This document shows, in pieces, positions 28,516 to 38,951 of a stretch of DNA of 64,000 nucleotides (positions are counted from its first letter, which is position 1; the number at the start of each line of letters is the position of its first letter). Both the position numbers and the translations under genes were made by a program. This stretch comes from Microcella humidisoli. GTDB taxonomy: Bacteria; Actinomycetota; Actinomycetes; Actinomycetales; Microbacteriaceae. The stretch is from NCBI RefSeq assembly GCF_024362325.1, contig NZ_CP101497.1:1426001-1490000 (forward strand), written 5' to 3'. The notes below the pieces were generated by a model, which was not told the DNA's origin, did not search any database, and saw only the letters and a list, made by a program, of their open reading frames with translations.

Positions 28516-28570
28516 CCTCCGCGAGGCACTCCGGGTCGCCCGGTCGGGCGGCGCTAGGCTCGCCCCCGAC

Positions 28571-29794
28571 ATGACCCGCCGCCTGACCGCCGTGCTGAGC
28601 GCCCTCGAGGCGCTGCTCATCGTCGGTATCGGCATCGCCGTGCCGCTCAGCATCCTCACCGTCATGTGGGCGGTGCAGTTCGGCTTCCAGGTCGACTGGT
28701 CGGAGTTCTGGCGGGCCGCCGTCATCATCTGGCTCATCGGGCACGGGGTGACGGTGACCTTCCAGCTCGATGCGCAGACCGCGCTCGCGCTCGACGTGAC
28801 GGGCGTCGGCGACCCGTTCGTGGTCTCGATCGCGCTCAGCGGGTTCGCGCTGTGCACCCTGCTCGCCGGGGTCTCGCTCGCGCGCCGCCTTCGCCACGAG
28901 CCGCACCGTGTGCTCGGCGAGCTCGTGGCGCTCGGCACCGTCGTCGTGCTCTCGGGGCTTGTCGTGCTCAGCGCGAGCCAGCCCGGTGCCCTGCCGTCGC
29001 GCGGGCAGGCGCTGCTGTTCCCCGCCCTCGTGCTGGGGCTGGGGCTCGCGATCGGCTCGATCGGCGCGAGCAATCCGGCGCGCCTGCGGCTGCGCGCCCT
29101 CATCGCCGACGGCCCGCAGCCCTGGGTTGCCGCGGGCGGCGCGGCGCTGCGAGCGGGGCTCGGCACGGTCGCAACCGTCGTCGTGGCGGCTTCGCTCGTC
29201 ACGACCACCGCCCTCGTGCTCGGCTACGGCCAGATCATCGCCCTGTACGAGAGCGTGCAGGCGGGAGTGCTCGGCGGCATCGCGCTCACGGCGGCGCAGC
29301 TCGCCCTGCTGCCCACGTTCGTGCTGTGGGCCGCCGCCTGGCTCGTCGGCCCCGGTTTCGCGGTCGGCGCGGGCTCGAGCGTGAGCCCTATCGCGGCCTC
29401 ACTCGGTCCGCTTCCCGCCGTGCCGATCCTCGGCGCGCTGCCCGCCGAGCCCTCGCCGCTCGGCTACCTGACGCTCGCCGTGCCGCTGCTCGCGGCCTTC
29501 GCGGCCGGTATCGCCGTGCGGCCGCGGCTCGTCCGCGGCCTCGACGGTGCGTCCCTCGGCCTGTGGGCCCTCGGCACCGGGCTCGCCGCCGCCCTCGTCG
29601 CGGCCGGCGCCATGGCCTTCCTCGCGGTCGTCGCCTCCGGCTCCGCCGGGCCCGGACGACTCGCGGTCGTCGGGCCCGACCCGACGGCCGTGGGGCTGTG
29701 GATGCTCGTCGAGACCCTCATCGGAGCATCCCTGGGTCTGCTCGCCGGCGGTGTGCGGGGTCCCCGGCCGCTGGCCTCCGCGCGCACCCGGTAG
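28571..29794 (+). CDS. DUF6350 family polytopic membrane protein
   Basis: A 407-residue membrane protein with ten to eleven hydrophobic helices. The diagnostic stretch is VSPIAASLGPLPAVPILGALP in the second half, found in the DUF6350 proteins that sit just before purN in many Micrococcales. No catalytic motif is evident and the function is unknown. TAGGCT at 28555-28560 lies 10 nt before the ATG. The TAG stop at 29792-29794 forms the first three bases of the purN minus-10 box. Confidence 0.82.
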   Translation: MTRRLTAVLSALEALLIVGIGIAVPLSILTVMWAVQFGFQVDWSEFWRAAVIIWLIGHGVTVTFQLDAQTALALDVTGVGDPFVVSIALSGFALCTLLAGVSLARRLRHEPHRVLGELVALGTVVVLSGLVVLSASQPGALPSRGQALLFPALVLGLGLAIGSIGASNPARLRLRALIADGPQPWVAAGGAALRAGLGTVATVVVAASLVTTTALVLGYGQIIALYESVQAGVLGGIALTAAQLALLPTFVLWAAAWLVGPGFAVGAGSSVSPIAASLGPLPAVPILGALPAEPSPLGYLTLAVPLLAAFAAGIAVRPRLVRGLDGASLGLWALGTGLAAALVAAGAMAFLAVVASGSAGPGRLAVVGPDPTAVGLWMLVETLIGASLGLLAGGVRGPRPLASARTR

Positions 29795-29797
29795 CCT
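29792..29797 (+). promoter_or_regulatory. purN minus-10 box TAGCCT built on the DUF6350 stop codon
   Basis: TAGCCT: its TAG is the DUF6350 stop. It ends 6 nt before the purN GTG at 29804, the spacing expected for a leaderless transcript. Confidence 0.5.
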
Positions 29798-29803
29798 GGG
29801 CGG

Positions 29804-30397
29804 GTGCTGCGGGTCGTCGTGCTGATCTCGGGCGGCGGGTCGAACCTGCGCGCTCTGCTCGAGGCGACCCGCGATGCCGAGTACCCCGCCCACGTGGTCG
29901 CCGTCGGCGCCGACCGCGAGGCCGAGGGGCTCGCGCACGCCGAGGCGTTCGGGATTCCGGCCTTCACCGTGCCCTACTCGTCGTTCCCCTCGCGCGAGGC
30001 CTGGGGCGACGAGCTGCTCGCCACGATCGCCGAGTGGCAGCCCGACCTCGTCGTGCTGAGCGGACTCATGCGTCTTCTGCCGCCCGCGGTCGTCGAGGCA
30101 CTCGCGCCGCGGCTCATCAACACGCACCCCGCGTACCTGCCCGAGTTTCCCGGCGCCCACGGCGTGCGCGACGCGCTCGCCGCCGGCGTCGCGCAGACCG
30201 GCGCGAGCGTCATCGTCGTCGACACCGGCGTCGACACGGGCCCGATCCTCGCGCAGGAGCGCGTGCCCGTGCTGCCCGACGACACCGAGCACAGCCTGCA
30301 CGAGCGCATCAAGCCCGTCGAGAGGCGCCTGCTCATCGACGTCGTGCGCGGCATCGCCGACGGGTCCATCGGGCTCGGCGCAGCATCCACCCCCTGA
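29804..30397 (+). CDS. purN: Phosphoribosylglycinamide formyltransferase
   Basis: A 197-residue enzyme of de novo purine synthesis, transferring the formyl group of 10-formyl-THF to GAR. Seen: [15 protein letters not shown] (phosphate-binding loop), the catalytic block [21 protein letters not shown] containing Asn and His, and [13 protein letters not shown] with the catalytic Asp. GTG start at the family N-terminus, 6 nt after TAGCCT. purH follows 18 nt downstream, giving a purNH operon. purU, which produces formate from 10-formyl-THF, is elsewhere in the window. Confidence 0.97.
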   Translation: MLRVVVLISGGGSNLRALLEATRDAEYPAHVVAVGADREAEGLAHAEAFGIPAFTVPYSSFPSREAWGDELLATIAEWQPDLVVLSGLMRLLPPAVVEALAPRLINTHPAYLPEFPGAHGVRDALAAGVAQTGASVIVVDTGVDTGPILAQERVPVLPDDTEHSLHERIKPVERRLLIDVVRGIADGSIGLGAASTP

Positions 30398-30415
30398 TCA
30401 CCCCTGGAGACCTCA

Positions 30416-32011
30416 ATGGCCGGCCCCGCCCACGACCCTGCCCTCTACCGCCACCGCGACGCGGTGCCCGTGCGCCGTGCGCTCATCTCGGTGAGCGACA
30501 AGACGGGGTTGCTCGAGCTCGCGGCGGCGCTCGCCGCGGGCGGCGTCGAGATGGTGTCGACGGGCTCGACCGCGGCGACGATCGCCGCGGCGGGGCATCC
30601 CGTCACCGAGGTCGCGGCCGTCACCGGATTCGCCGAGACGCTCGACGGGCGCGTCAAGACCCTGCACCCGAAGGTGCACGCGGGCATTCTCGCCGACCTG
30701 CGCCTCGAGGCGCACGAGGCCCAGCTCGCCGAGCTCGGTGTCTCGCCGTTCGACCTCGTGATCGTCAACCTGTACCCCTTCGTCCAGACGGTCGCCAGCG
30801 GCGCGGAGGGCGACGCGGTCATCGAGCAGATCGACATCGGCGGGCCCGCGATGGTGCGCGCCGCCGCGAAGAACCACGCCAACGTCGCGATCATCGTCGA
30901 CCCGGCCGACTACGTCATGGTGACGAAGGCGCTCACGCTCGGCGGCACGACGCTCGCGCAGCGGCAGCGCTTCGCCGCCAAGGCCTTCGCGCACACGGCC
31001 GCGTACGACACCGCCGTCGCGGGCTGGTTCGCCGACACGCTCGGCGTGCGGGCGGAGCACCCGGCCAGTGACGGCAGCCCTTCGACTCTGCAGGTGTCGG
31101 CGCGGCTGCAGCAGGTGCTGCGCTACGGCGAGAACAGCCACCAGCACGCGGCGCTCTACCGCGCCGACGGCAGCCACGGCATCGCGCAGGCGACCCAGCT
31201 GCACGGCAAGGAGATGTCGTACAACAATTTCGTGGATGCCGACGCCGCCGTGCGCGCCGCCTACGACCACGAGGCTCCCGCTGTCGCGATCATCAAGCAC
31301 GCGAACCCGTGCGGCATCGCCGTCGGCGACTCGATCGCTTCAGCGCACGCGGCCGCGCACGCCTGCGACCCGGTCTCGGCCTTCGGGGGAGTGATCGCCG
31401 CCAACCGCGTCATCACGCGCGAGGCCGCCGAGTCGATCGCGCCCATCTTCACCGAGGTCGTCGTTGCGCCCGGCTTCGAGCCTTCCGCTTTGGACGTGTT
31501 GCGCGAGAAGAAGAACATCCGGCTCATCGAGCTGCCCGCGGGCTTCGCGCTCGGCGACGTCGAGCTGCGCCAGGTGAGCGGCGGGTGGCTGCGGCAGAGC
31601 GCCGACCGCGCGTTCGCGCCCGCGAGCGACTGGCAGCTCGTCTCCGGCCCTGCCGCCTCGGCCGAGCAGCTGGCCGACCTCGAATTCGCGTGGCGCGCGT
31701 GCCGAGCCGTCAAGTCGAACGCCATTCTGCTGGCCTCGGGCGGAGCATCCGTCGGCGTGGGCATGGGGCAGGTCAACCGGGTCGACTCGTGCCACCTCGC
31801 CGTGTCGCGCGCCGGCGATCGGGCGCGCGGCTCGGTCGCCGCGTCGGACGCGTTCTTCCCCTTCGCCGACGGCCTGCAGGTGCTGCTCGACGCGGGAGTC
31901 GCGGCGGTCGTGCAGCCGGGTGGCTCGGTGCGCGACGAGGAGGTCGTCGCGGCGGCCCAGGCGGCCGGCGTGACGATGTACCTCACGGGCGAGCGGCACT
32001 TCTTCCACTAG
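30416..32011 (+). CDS. purH: Bifunctional AICAR formyltransferase/IMP cyclohydrolase
   Basis: A 531-residue enzyme for the last two steps of IMP synthesis. The cyclohydrolase (MGS-like) domain has [19 protein letters not shown] and [16 protein letters not shown]; the transformylase domain has [14 protein letters not shown], the catalytic [11 protein letters not shown] and the C-terminal [14 protein letters not shown] lies before the ATG at 30416. Full length, with a short N-terminal extension ([14 protein letters not shown]). Product IMP is the substrate of guaB in this same window. Confidence 0.97.
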   Translation: MAGPAHDPALYRHRDAVPVRRALISVSDKTGLLELAAALAAGGVEMVSTGSTAATIAAAGHPVTEVAAVTGFAETLDGRVKTLHPKVHAGILADLRLEAHEAQLAELGVSPFDLVIVNLYPFVQTVASGAEGDAVIEQIDIGGPAMVRAAAKNHANVAIIVDPADYVMVTKALTLGGTTLAQRQRFAAKAFAHTAAYDTAVAGWFADTLGVRAEHPASDGSPSTLQVSARLQQVLRYGENSHQHAALYRADGSHGIAQATQLHGKEMSYNNFVDADAAVRAAYDHEAPAVAIIKHANPCGIAVGDSIASAHAAAHACDPVSAFGGVIAANRVITREAAESIAPIFTEVVVAPGFEPSALDVLREKKNIRLIELPAGFALGDVELRQVSGGWLRQSADRAFAPASDWQLVSGPAASAEQLADLEFAWRACRAVKSNAILLASGGASVGVGMGQVNRVDSCHLAVSRAGDRARGSVAASDAFFPFADGLQVLLDAGVAAVVQPGGSVRDEEVVAAAQAAGVTMYLTGERHFFH

Positions 32012-32190
32012 CCGCGAGCTGCGGGTGCCTTCTGCGCGCCGGACGGGTCCGTGCACGCGTCGGCCTGTGCATCGCGGGCGTCGATCGGTCCCGAATGAGC
32101 GTCGTCGTCGGTGCGCCTCGCAACATGCGACCGATGGATGCGATCGGGGGCACCGCTCACGGCGCCGTCGATCCGTGCGACCCTGTGGAC

Positions 32191-32559
32191 ATGACCGAAC
32201 TCCCGCCCGAACTCCGGGCTGAACGGCGCGACCTGGTGCTGGCCTTGCTCGATCTGTCGCCGGAGCGACAGCGCGTCCTGGCAGCCCTGCGCGCGTTCCC
32301 ATGGGACTCGGACGGCGCTGTCGAGCTTGAACCGCGGATGCTGCGCGTCACGCTCGAGCGAACAGCGCGTGGCACCCACTCGGTCGAGGAGTTGGCGCAG
32401 TGGGCCGACGACATCGAGGTGCGGGAGGACATCGCGATGACGGACGCGCGGGTGCGCGCGATCATCCATGTGCTCGCGAATCCGTACCTCGAAGGGCCGA
32501 CCGACGCCGTGCGGTTGCACGACTGGATCGCGGAGCTGGGCACCGACAACCCCCAGTAG
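32191..32559 (+). CDS. Small hypothetical protein
   Basis: A 122-residue acidic, soluble protein without membrane segments. I do not recognise a family. Notable features are the helical LRAERRDLVLALLDLSPERQRVLAALRAFPWDSD start and a C-terminal segment with regularly spaced hydrophobics (VRAIIHVLANPYLEGPTDAVRLHDWIAEL). Starts are possible at the ATG at 32191 or at in-frame codons upstream (an ATG at 32134, a GTG at 32185); none has a good ribosome-binding site. Its TAG stop is part of the minus-10 box of the next gene. The 179 bp between purH and this gene hold no clear promoter. Confidence 0.55.
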   Translation: MTELPPELRAERRDLVLALLDLSPERQRVLAALRAFPWDSDGAVELEPRMLRVTLERTARGTHSVEELAQWADDIEVREDIAMTDARVRAIIHVLANPYLEGPTDAVRLHDWIAELGTDNPQ

Positions 32560-32562
32560 CGT
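32557..32562 (+). promoter_or_regulatory. Minus-10 box TAGCGT built on the upstream stop codon
   Basis: TAGCGT, whose TAG is the stop of the preceding hypothetical gene, ends 7 nt before the ATG at 32570 of the dimethylargininase fusion. Leaderless geometry; no ribosome-binding site. Confidence 0.5.
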
Positions 32563-32569
32563 TAAACCC

Positions 32570-33766
32570 ATGACGCCCCTCGCTCGCCGCCTGCTCGACT
32601 CCGCCCTCGCCGCGCTCGCGGTCGCCCTCGTCACGCACCTCGTGACGGTCGTGCTGTTCGCCGCGATCAACGGCGCCACGGTCGAGGTGCTCGCGCAGGT
32701 CAACGGGGTCTTCGGGTTCTCGTCGATACTGCTGTTCGTCTTCGTCGCGGTCATCGGCACGGCGGGCGTGCTCGAGAACCGCTGGATCGCCCTCGCGGTT
32801 GCGGTGCTCGCCGCGTTCGTGTCGTCGTGGCTCGGCGCGCTGCTCGCGATCGTCGCGGCGGGCAACCCGATCAGCGGCGAGCTCATCGACTACCTGTGGA
32901 TCAGCGTGCTCGGCTTCAACCTCCTGTTCCAGGTCGTCGCCGTGCTCGCGGTGGTCACGGTGGGCCGGCGGGTCTGGATAGCGCGCCAGGCGGGCGCCGC
33001 GGCATCCCGCCGCCTGGCCATCGTGCGCATGCCGAGCTCGCGCCTCGCGGAGGGCGAGCTGACCCACCAGGAGCGCGTGCCCGTCGACATGGATCTCGCC
33101 GACGCCCAGTGGGAGGCCTACGTCGAGGCGCTGCGTGCCGAGGGCTTCACGCCCGTCGACGTGCCGCCGGCCGACGAGCTGGCCGACTCGGTGTTCATCG
33201 AAGACGCCCTCGTGATGGTCGGCGACACCGCGGTCGTCACGCGTCCGGGTGCCGAGTCGCGCCGCCCCGAGATCGAGGCCGCCGAGCAGACCGCGCGGGA
33301 ACTGGGTCTGCGCATCGAGCGCATCGTCGAGCCGGGCACGCTCGACGGCGGCGATGTGCTGCCCATCGGCGACGTGCTCTACGTCGGCCGCGGCGGCCGC
33401 ACGAACGCCGAGGGCATCCGGCAGCTGCGGGCCATCGCGCGGCGGCACGGTCGCGATGTCGTCGCCGTGCCCGTGACGAAGGCGCTGCACCTCAAGAGCG
33501 CCGTGACCGCGCTGCCCGACGGAACCGTGGTGGGGCATCCCTCGCTCATCGATGACGTGTCGATGTGGCGCAACTTCCTGCCCATGCCCGAGGTCGAGGG
33601 CGGCCATGTCGTCGTGCTGAGCGACGACGCCGTGCTCATGGCAGCGTCGGCGCCGCAGAGCGCCGAGCTCATCCGCTCGCTCGGCTACCGCGTGGTGACG
33701 GTCGACATCTCGGAGTTCGAGAAGCTCGAGGGCTGCGTCACGTGCTTGAGCGTGCTCGTGCGCTGA
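32570..33766 (+). CDS. ddaH: Membrane-anchored dimethylarginine dimethylaminohydrolase
   Basis: A 398-residue fusion. Residues 1-145 hold four hydrophobic helices ([73 protein letters not shown]) followed by RRVWIARQ. Residues about 150-398 are a complete [33 protein letters not shown], catalytic His307 in [14 protein letters not shown], and catalytic Cys392 in [16 protein letters not shown] hydrolyses dimethylarginine to citrulline and dimethylamine and is normally a soluble protein of about 255-285 residues. The enzyme domain would face the cytoplasm if four helices are crossed from an inside N-terminus. The start is set by the first helix and by TAGCGT 7 nt upstream. Confidence 0.85.
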   Translation: MTPLARRLLDSALAALAVALVTHLVTVVLFAAINGATVEVLAQVNGVFGFSSILLFVFVAVIGTAGVLENRWIALAVAVLAAFVSSWLGALLAIVAAGNPISGELIDYLWISVLGFNLLFQVVAVLAVVTVGRRVWIARQAGAAASRRLAIVRMPSSRLAEGELTHQERVPVDMDLADAQWEAYVEALRAEGFTPVDVPPADELADSVFIEDALVMVGDTAVVTRPGAESRRPEIEAAEQTARELGLRIERIVEPGTLDGGDVLPIGDVLYVGRGGRTNAEGIRQLRAIARRHGRDVVAVPVTKALHLKSAVTALPDGTVVGHPSLIDDVSMWRNFLPMPEVEGGHVVVLSDDAVLMAASAPQSAELIRSLGYRVVTVDISEFEKLEGCVTCLSVLVR

Positions 33767-33785
33767 GTTCGGTCGTAGGCCGAAC
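33767..33785. terminator. Hairpin after the dimethylargininase gene
   Basis: GTTCGG-TCGTAGG-CCGAAC directly after the stop codon; a 6-bp stem without a T-run, weak evidence for termination. Confidence 0.3.
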
Positions 33786-33843
33786 GCCGATAACGCCCGC
33801 ATCACGATTCGGGCCAGGTTCGACAATCGTCATACCAAACGCA

Positions 33844-33849
33844 TAGGCT
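33844..33849 (+). promoter_or_regulatory. Minus-10 box TAGGCT for the ABC exporter operon
   Basis: TAGGCT with a TTCGAC-like minus-35 at 33819-33824 (19-bp spacing). It predicts a leader of about 85 nt before the GTG at 33942, in contrast to the many leaderless genes here. Confidence 0.45.
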
Positions 33850-33941
33850 GGAAGGCTTCGCCCGGCCACCCCGGAACCCCTTCTGCCACCACTGAACATC
33901 GCCCCCCGCCACGAGCGGGGGAGCACCATCGAGGACGCACC

Positions 33942-35864
33942 GTGTCGACGACGAAACCAGACCAGCCCCGCCTGAGCACCTTCCGCGCGATCGCGCGCAT
34001 CTACCCCTACGCGAAGCCCGCCATGCCGTGGATCTACGCGGGCATGGGCGCGGCGCTCGCCGCGGGCATCGTCACGCTCATCATCCCGATCGTGCTGCAG
34101 GGCCTCGTCGACGGTCCGCTGCGCAGCGGCGACCCCGCGCAGATCTGGCCCGCCGCCATCATCGTGCTCGTGCTCGGTGTGCTCGAGGCCGTGTTCATCA
34201 TGCTTCGCCGCTTGTTCGTGCTGACCCCTGGCACCCACATCGAGGCGCGCATGCGCAACGGGCTCTACGCGCAGCTGCAAGACCTGCCGGTCGCCTTCCA
34301 CGACCGCTGGCAGTCGGGGCAGCTGCTGAGCCGCGCGGTGAGCGACCTCAACCTCATCCGCCGCTGGCTGTCGTTCGGCTTCGTGCTGCTCATCGTCAAC
34401 TCGGTGACGATCGTCATCGGCTTTGTCGTGCTCATCAACTGGAGCCTCTGGCTCGGGCTGCTCTTCCTCGTGATGAGCATCCCCCTGTGGATCTACGGCT
34501 ACCTGTTCGAGAACAAGTACTCCGTCATCGCGCGCCGCGCGCAGGACCAGCAGGGCGACCTCGCCACGGCGGTCGAGGAGAGCGTGCACGGCATCCGCGT
34601 GCTGAAGGCCTTCGGGCGCGGCAAGCACTCGCTGCTGAAGTTCGCCGATCAGGCCGAGCTGCTGCGCGGCACCGAGATCGAGAAGGCGAAGGCGATCGCC
34701 GGCATCTGGTTCTGGCTGCTGCTCGTGCCCGACGTGGCGTTCGCGCTCTGCCTGCTCGGCGGCGTCGCGCTCGCGGCGAACGGCGAGCTCACGGTGGGCG
34801 AGCTGTTCGCGTTCTTCGCGACGGCGACCGTGCTGCGGTTCCCCATCGAATCGATCGGCTTCCTGCTTTCGATGACCTTCGATGCGCGCACGGCCACCGA
34901 CCGCTTCTTCGAGGTCATGGACGAGGTCAACACGATCACCGATCCCGCGTCGCCGGTCACCGTCGCGGCGCCCACAGGTCGGCTCACGTTCGACAACGTG
35001 GTGTTCCGGTATCAGGATGCTCCCGCCGACCAGCCCGGAATCCTCGACGGCGTCACCCTCGAGCTCGAACCCGGCGAGACCATGGCGCTCGTGGGCATCA
35101 CGGGCAGCGGCAAGACGACGCTCACGGCCCTCGCGACGCGCCTGTACGACGTCACCTCGGGGCGCGTGCTCATCGACGGCGTCGACATCCGCGACCTCAC
35201 GCGCGAAGAGCTGCGCCGCCACATCGCCATGGCCTTCGAAGACGCGACACTCTTCTCGGCGAGCGTGCGCGACAACGTGCTGCTCGGCCGCCCGGAGCTC
35301 ACCGAGAGCGACGACCCGGCCGATGCCGCCGAGGCCGAGCGGGTGCTCGCCGAGGCGCTCGAGATCGCCCAGGCCGACTTCGTGCACAGCCTGCCCGACG
35401 GCGTCGACACGACCGTGGGCGAGGAGGGCCTGAGCCTCTCGGGCGGCCAGCGCCAGCGGCTCGCGCTCGCGCGCGCCGTCGCCGCGAACCCCGCCGTGCT
35501 CGTGCTCGACGACCCGCTGAGCGCGCTCGACGTCGACACCGAGGCCCTCGTCGAGGCGGCGCTGCGGCGCGTGCTCGCGACGACGACGGGCCTCATCGTC
35601 GCGCACCGGCCGTCCACGGTGCAGATGGCCGACCGCGTCGCGCTGCTGCAGGAGGGCCGCATCACCGACGTGGGCACGCACAGCGAGCTGCTGAAGCGCA
35701 ACGAGCACTACCGCTACGTCATCTCGTCGCTCGAGGACGAGGAGCTCGCGGCGGCCGAACGCGCCGACCGCGAGCTCAAGCTCGCCGAGCAAGAGGGTCG
35801 ACGCCGCGATGCGATCGACCGCGAGAGCAGAGTCATCGACAACGAGGGCGAGGTGACCCGATGA
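33942..35864 (+). CDS. ABC exporter half-transporter, subunit with degenerate ATP site
   Basis: A 640-residue type IV ABC half-exporter: six transmembrane helices (about 25-310) and a C-terminal nucleotide-binding domain (about 345-600). Walker A is GITGSGKTT, signature LSGGQRQR, H-loop IVAHRPST. Walker B reads [12 protein letters not shown], so the catalytic Glu is replaced by Asp. That marks it as the degenerate partner of a heterodimer, like TM287 or BmrC. The linker [17 protein letters not shown] forms the tail. The GTG at 33942 follows GAGGA. Overlap with the next gene is 4 nt, so the two halves are coupled. Substrate unknown; drug or lipid export is usual. Confidence 0.9.
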   Translation: MSTTKPDQPRLSTFRAIARIYPYAKPAMPWIYAGMGAALAAGIVTLIIPIVLQGLVDGPLRSGDPAQIWPAAIIVLVLGVLEAVFIMLRRLFVLTPGTHIEARMRNGLYAQLQDLPVAFHDRWQSGQLLSRAVSDLNLIRRWLSFGFVLLIVNSVTIVIGFVVLINWSLWLGLLFLVMSIPLWIYGYLFENKYSVIARRAQDQQGDLATAVEESVHGIRVLKAFGRGKHSLLKFADQAELLRGTEIEKAKAIAGIWFWLLLVPDVAFALCLLGGVALAANGELTVGELFAFFATATVLRFPIESIGFLLSMTFDARTATDRFFEVMDEVNTITDPASPVTVAAPTGRLTFDNVVFRYQDAPADQPGILDGVTLELEPGETMALVGITGSGKTTLTALATRLYDVTSGRVLIDGVDIRDLTREELRRHIAMAFEDATLFSASVRDNVLLGRPELTESDDPADAAEAERVLAEALEIAQADFVHSLPDGVDTTVGEEGLSLSGGQRQRLALARAVAANPAVLVLDDPLSALDVDTEALVEAALRRVLATTTGLIVAHRPSTVQMADRVALLQEGRITDVGTHSELLKRNEHYRYVISSLEDEELAAAERADRELKLAEQEGRRRDAIDRESRVIDNEGEVTR

Positions 35865-37669
35865 GCGTCACGGGGGTCGAGGGAGAAGAGCGCGACGACT
35901 TCTCGCGCGCCGAATCGAAGCAGATCCGCGCCCGATCGCTGCGGCTGCTGGGCTCGCTCGTGCGCCCGGTGCGCTGGCGCATCGTCGGCACGATGGTCGT
36001 GCTCGTCATCTCGATCGCGCTGCAGGTGGCGGGCCCCGCGCTCATCGCCCTCGGCATCAACACGGGCCTGCCGGCGCTGCTCGATCAGAACGACTGGATG
36101 CCCGTCGCGCTCATCGTGGGCGCCTACGTCGTCACGGGCATCGCGGGTGCCTCGCTCGCGGCCGCGTTCCAAGTGATCAGCGCGCGCTTGAGCCAGGCCA
36201 TCCTGCTCGATCTGCGCAAGCGTGTCTTCCTGCACACGCAGCGCCTCTCGCTCGAGTTCCACGAGTCGTACACCTCGGGGCGCATCATCGCGCGCCAGAC
36301 GAGCGACCTCGACTCCATTCGCGAGCTGCTCGATTCGGGGCTCACGCAGCTCGTCTCGGGGCTGCTCTACATGGGCTTCACCGCGGCGGCGCTCGTGCTG
36401 CTCGACCCGGTGTCGGGCATCGTGCTCGCGGTCTCGCTCATTCCCCTGCTGCTGCTGACGCGGTGGTTCCAGGTGCGCTCGCAGAAGCTCTTCCGGCAGA
36501 CGCGCGTGGCCTCGGCCCGGCTGATCGTGCACTTCGTCGAGACTATGACGGGCATCCGCGCCGTCAAGGCGTTCCGCAAAGAGCCGCGCAACGAGCGGCA
36601 GTTCGCCGGCCACGTCGAGGACTACCGCGACGCGAACGCGCGCGTCATCCGGCTGTTCGGCATCTTCGACCCGGGGCTCGTTCTCATCGGCAACGTGACG
36701 GTCGCGGCCGTGCTCGTGGTGGGGGCGTTCCGCGTCGTCGACGGCGCGCTGCTCATCGGCTCGCTGCTCGCCATCGTGCTCTACACGCGCCGGTTCTTCG
36801 ATCCGGCCGAGGAGATGGCGATGTTCTACAACTCCTACCAGTCGGCGGCGGCCGCGCTCGAGAAGATCTCGGGCGTGCTCGAAGAGGCCCCGAGCGTGCC
36901 CGACCCGACGACGCCGATCGACCTGTGGAAGGCACGCGGCACGGTGCACTTCGATCAGGTGCGCTTCTCCTACAACGACGACTCCGTCGTGCTGCCCGAC
37001 CTCGAACTGACCATCCCCGCCGGCCAGACGATCGCGCTCGTCGGAACGACCGGCGCGGGCAAGTCGACGCTCGCGAAGCTCATCGCGCGCTTCTACGACC
37101 CCACCGGCGGAGCCGTGACGCTCGACGGCGTCGACCTGCGCAAACTGCACCCGAAAGACCTGCGGCGCGCGATCGTCATGGTGACGCAGGAGGCCTACCT
37201 GTTCTCGGGCACCGTGGCCGACAACATCGCGCTCGGCAACCCTGACGCGACTCGCGACCAGATCGTCGCGGCGGCGAAGGCCGTCGGCGCGCACGAGTTC
37301 ATCGAGTCGCTGCCGAACGGCTACGACACCGACGTGAACAAGCGCGGCGGTCGTGTCTCGGCGGGGCAGCGGCAGCTCATCTCGTTCGCGCGGGCGTTCC
37401 TCGCCGACCCGACCGTGCTCATCCTCGACGAGGCCACGGCCTCGCTCGACATCCCGAGCGAGCGGCTCGTGCAGCAGGCCTTGCAGACCCTGCTGGCCGA
37501 CCGCACGGCCGTCATCATCGCGCACCGGCTCTCGACGGTGGCGATCGCCGACCGCGTGCTCGTCATGGAGCACGGCCGCGTGATCGAAGACGGCACGCCC
37601 GCCGAGCTCATCGCGGGCACGGGCAAGTTCGCCCAGCTGCACGCGGCCTGGCGCGAGTCGCTCGTCTAG
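35861..37669 (+). CDS. ABC exporter half-transporter, subunit with catalytic ATP site
   Basis: A 602-residue half-exporter with a charged N-terminal segment ([19 protein letters not shown]), six helices and a nucleotide-binding domain. Walker A is GTTGAGKST, Walker [13 protein letters not shown] with the catalytic Glu, and H-loop IIAHRLST; its signature is changed to VSAGQRQL. The altered signature pairs with the altered Walker B of the upstream subunit in one site, while this Walker B and the partner's LSGGQ form the competent site, the expected pattern of a heterodimer. The ATG overlaps the upstream stop (ATGA). Confidence 0.9.
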   Translation: MSVTGVEGEERDDFSRAESKQIRARSLRLLGSLVRPVRWRIVGTMVVLVISIALQVAGPALIALGINTGLPALLDQNDWMPVALIVGAYVVTGIAGASLAAAFQVISARLSQAILLDLRKRVFLHTQRLSLEFHESYTSGRIIARQTSDLDSIRELLDSGLTQLVSGLLYMGFTAAALVLLDPVSGIVLAVSLIPLLLLTRWFQVRSQKLFRQTRVASARLIVHFVETMTGIRAVKAFRKEPRNERQFAGHVEDYRDANARVIRLFGIFDPGLVLIGNVTVAAVLVVGAFRVVDGALLIGSLLAIVLYTRRFFDPAEEMAMFYNSYQSAAAALEKISGVLEEAPSVPDPTTPIDLWKARGTVHFDQVRFSYNDDSVVLPDLELTIPAGQTIALVGTTGAGKSTLAKLIARFYDPTGGAVTLDGVDLRKLHPKDLRRAIVMVTQEAYLFSGTVADNIALGNPDATRDQIVAAAKAVGAHEFIESLPNGYDTDVNKRGGRVSAGQRQLISFARAFLADPTVLILDEATASLDIPSERLVQQALQTLLADRTAVIIAHRLSTVAIADRVLVMEHGRVIEDGTPAELIAGTGKFAQLHAAWRESLV

Positions 37670-37699
37670 CGCGCGCTGCTGCCGTTCACGCCGCCTGGG

Positions 37700-37705
37700 T
37701 AGGGT
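37700..37705 (+). promoter_or_regulatory. Minus-10 box TAGGGT of the chromate transporter gene
   Basis: TAGGGT ends 7 nt before the GTG at 37713; leaderless geometry. Confidence 0.45.
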
Positions 37706-37712
37706 TCGCCGT

Positions 37713-38951
37713 GTGACCGATCGGCCCGTGGATGCTGCGCTCGAGTCCGACGACGCCGCGGCTGCTCCACGCGGCTCGGCGCTCGAGGTGCTCGGCCAGT
37801 TCACGGTGCTCGGCCTCACGTCGTTCGGCGGACCCGTGGCGCACCTCGGCTATTTCCGCGAGCGCCTCGTGGTACGCCGGCGGTGGATCAGCGAGCAGGG
37901 GTACGCCGACCTCGTCGCGCTCGCGCAATTCCTGCCCGGCCCGGCGTCGAGCCAGGTCGGGTTCGCGCTCGGGCTGCATCGCGCGGGCCTGCTCGGCGGG
38001 CTCGCCGCGTTCGCGGCGTTCACGCTGCCGAGTGCGGTGCTGCTCGTGCTCGCGGCGCTGGGAGCGCCGCTGCTCGACGGGCCGCTCGCCGAGGGGCTCA
38101 TCGCGGGGCTGAAGGTCGTCGCTGTGGCGGTCGTGGCGCACGCCGTGCTCGGCATGGCGCGCACGCTCACGCCCGACCTGCGGCGTGCGGCGATCGCGGT
38201 CGGCGCGGGTGCGCTCGTGCTGCTCGTCGGCTCCGGGTGGGCGACGCTTGCGGCGATCGCGGCCGGCGCCGTGCTCGGCCTGCTGCTGTGCCGCGCGGGG
38301 GCGGCCCCGGTCGCGGGGGCGGTGCGCATCCCGATCTCGCGTCGCGCCGGGGCGGCGAGCCTGGGCCTGCTCGCCCTGCTGCTCGTGGCGCTGCCGGTGC
38401 TCGCCGCGCTCGCGCCGAGCGTGCCGCTCGCCGTCGCCGACGGGTTCTTCCGCGCCGGGGCGCTCGTGTTCGGCGGCGGGCACGTCGTGCTGCCGCTGCT
38501 CGAATCGGCGGTCGTCGCGCCGGGGTGGGTGAGCGAGCAGCAGTTCCTGGCCGGCTACGGCGCGGCGCAGGCCGTGCCGGGCCCGCTCTTCACCGTCGCC
38601 GCCTTCCTCGGGGCCTCGATCGCGCCCGGCGCCGAGGGCGTGCTGCTGGCCGTCGTGGCGCTCGTGGCGATCTTCCTGCCGGGGCTGCTGCTCATCGCCG
38701 GCGTGCTGCCCTTCTGGGGCGCGCTGCAGGGGCGGCCTGCGGTGCAGGCGCTCGTGCGCGGCGCGAACGCCGCGGTCGTCGGCGTGCTCGCGGCGGCGCT
38801 CTACGACCCCGTCATGACGAGCGCGCTCGTCGACGCGCCGACGATCGCGCTCGCGGTGCTGTGCACGGTGCTGCTCGTCGTCGTCCGGGTGCCCGCGTGG
38901 GCGGTCGTCATCGTGGGTGCCGGCGGCGGCATGCTGCTCTCCGCGTTCTGA
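37713..38951 (+). CDS. chrA: Chromate transporter, ChrA family (two-domain)
   Basis: A 412-residue membrane protein formed of two homologous halves, as in long-chain CHR proteins. The first half has FTVLGLTSFGGPVAHLGYFRE, WISEQGYADLVALAQFLPGPASSQVGF; the second has FFRAGALVFGGGHVVLPLLE and WVSEQQFLAGYGAAQAVPGPLFT. The FGGP/FGGGH, QFLPGP/QAVPGP pairs are the family signatures. ChrA exports chromate and confers resistance, though some members have other roles. The GTG at 37713 is 7 nt after TAGGGT. Its stop codon lies in an 18-bp tandem repeat. Confidence 0.88.
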   Translation: MTDRPVDAALESDDAAAAPRGSALEVLGQFTVLGLTSFGGPVAHLGYFRERLVVRRRWISEQGYADLVALAQFLPGPASSQVGFALGLHRAGLLGGLAAFAAFTLPSAVLLVLAALGAPLLDGPLAEGLIAGLKVVAVAVVAHAVLGMARTLTPDLRRAAIAVGAGALVLLVGSGWATLAAIAAGAVLGLLLCRAGAAPVAGAVRIPISRRAGAASLGLLALLLVALPVLAALAPSVPLAVADGFFRAGALVFGGGHVVLPLLESAVVAPGWVSEQQFLAGYGAAQAVPGPLFTVAAFLGASIAPGAEGVLLAVVALVAIFLPGLLLIAGVLPFWGALQGRPAVQALVRGANAAVVGVLAAALYDPVMTSALVDAPTIALAVLCTVLLVVVRVPAWAVVIVGAGGGMLLSAF

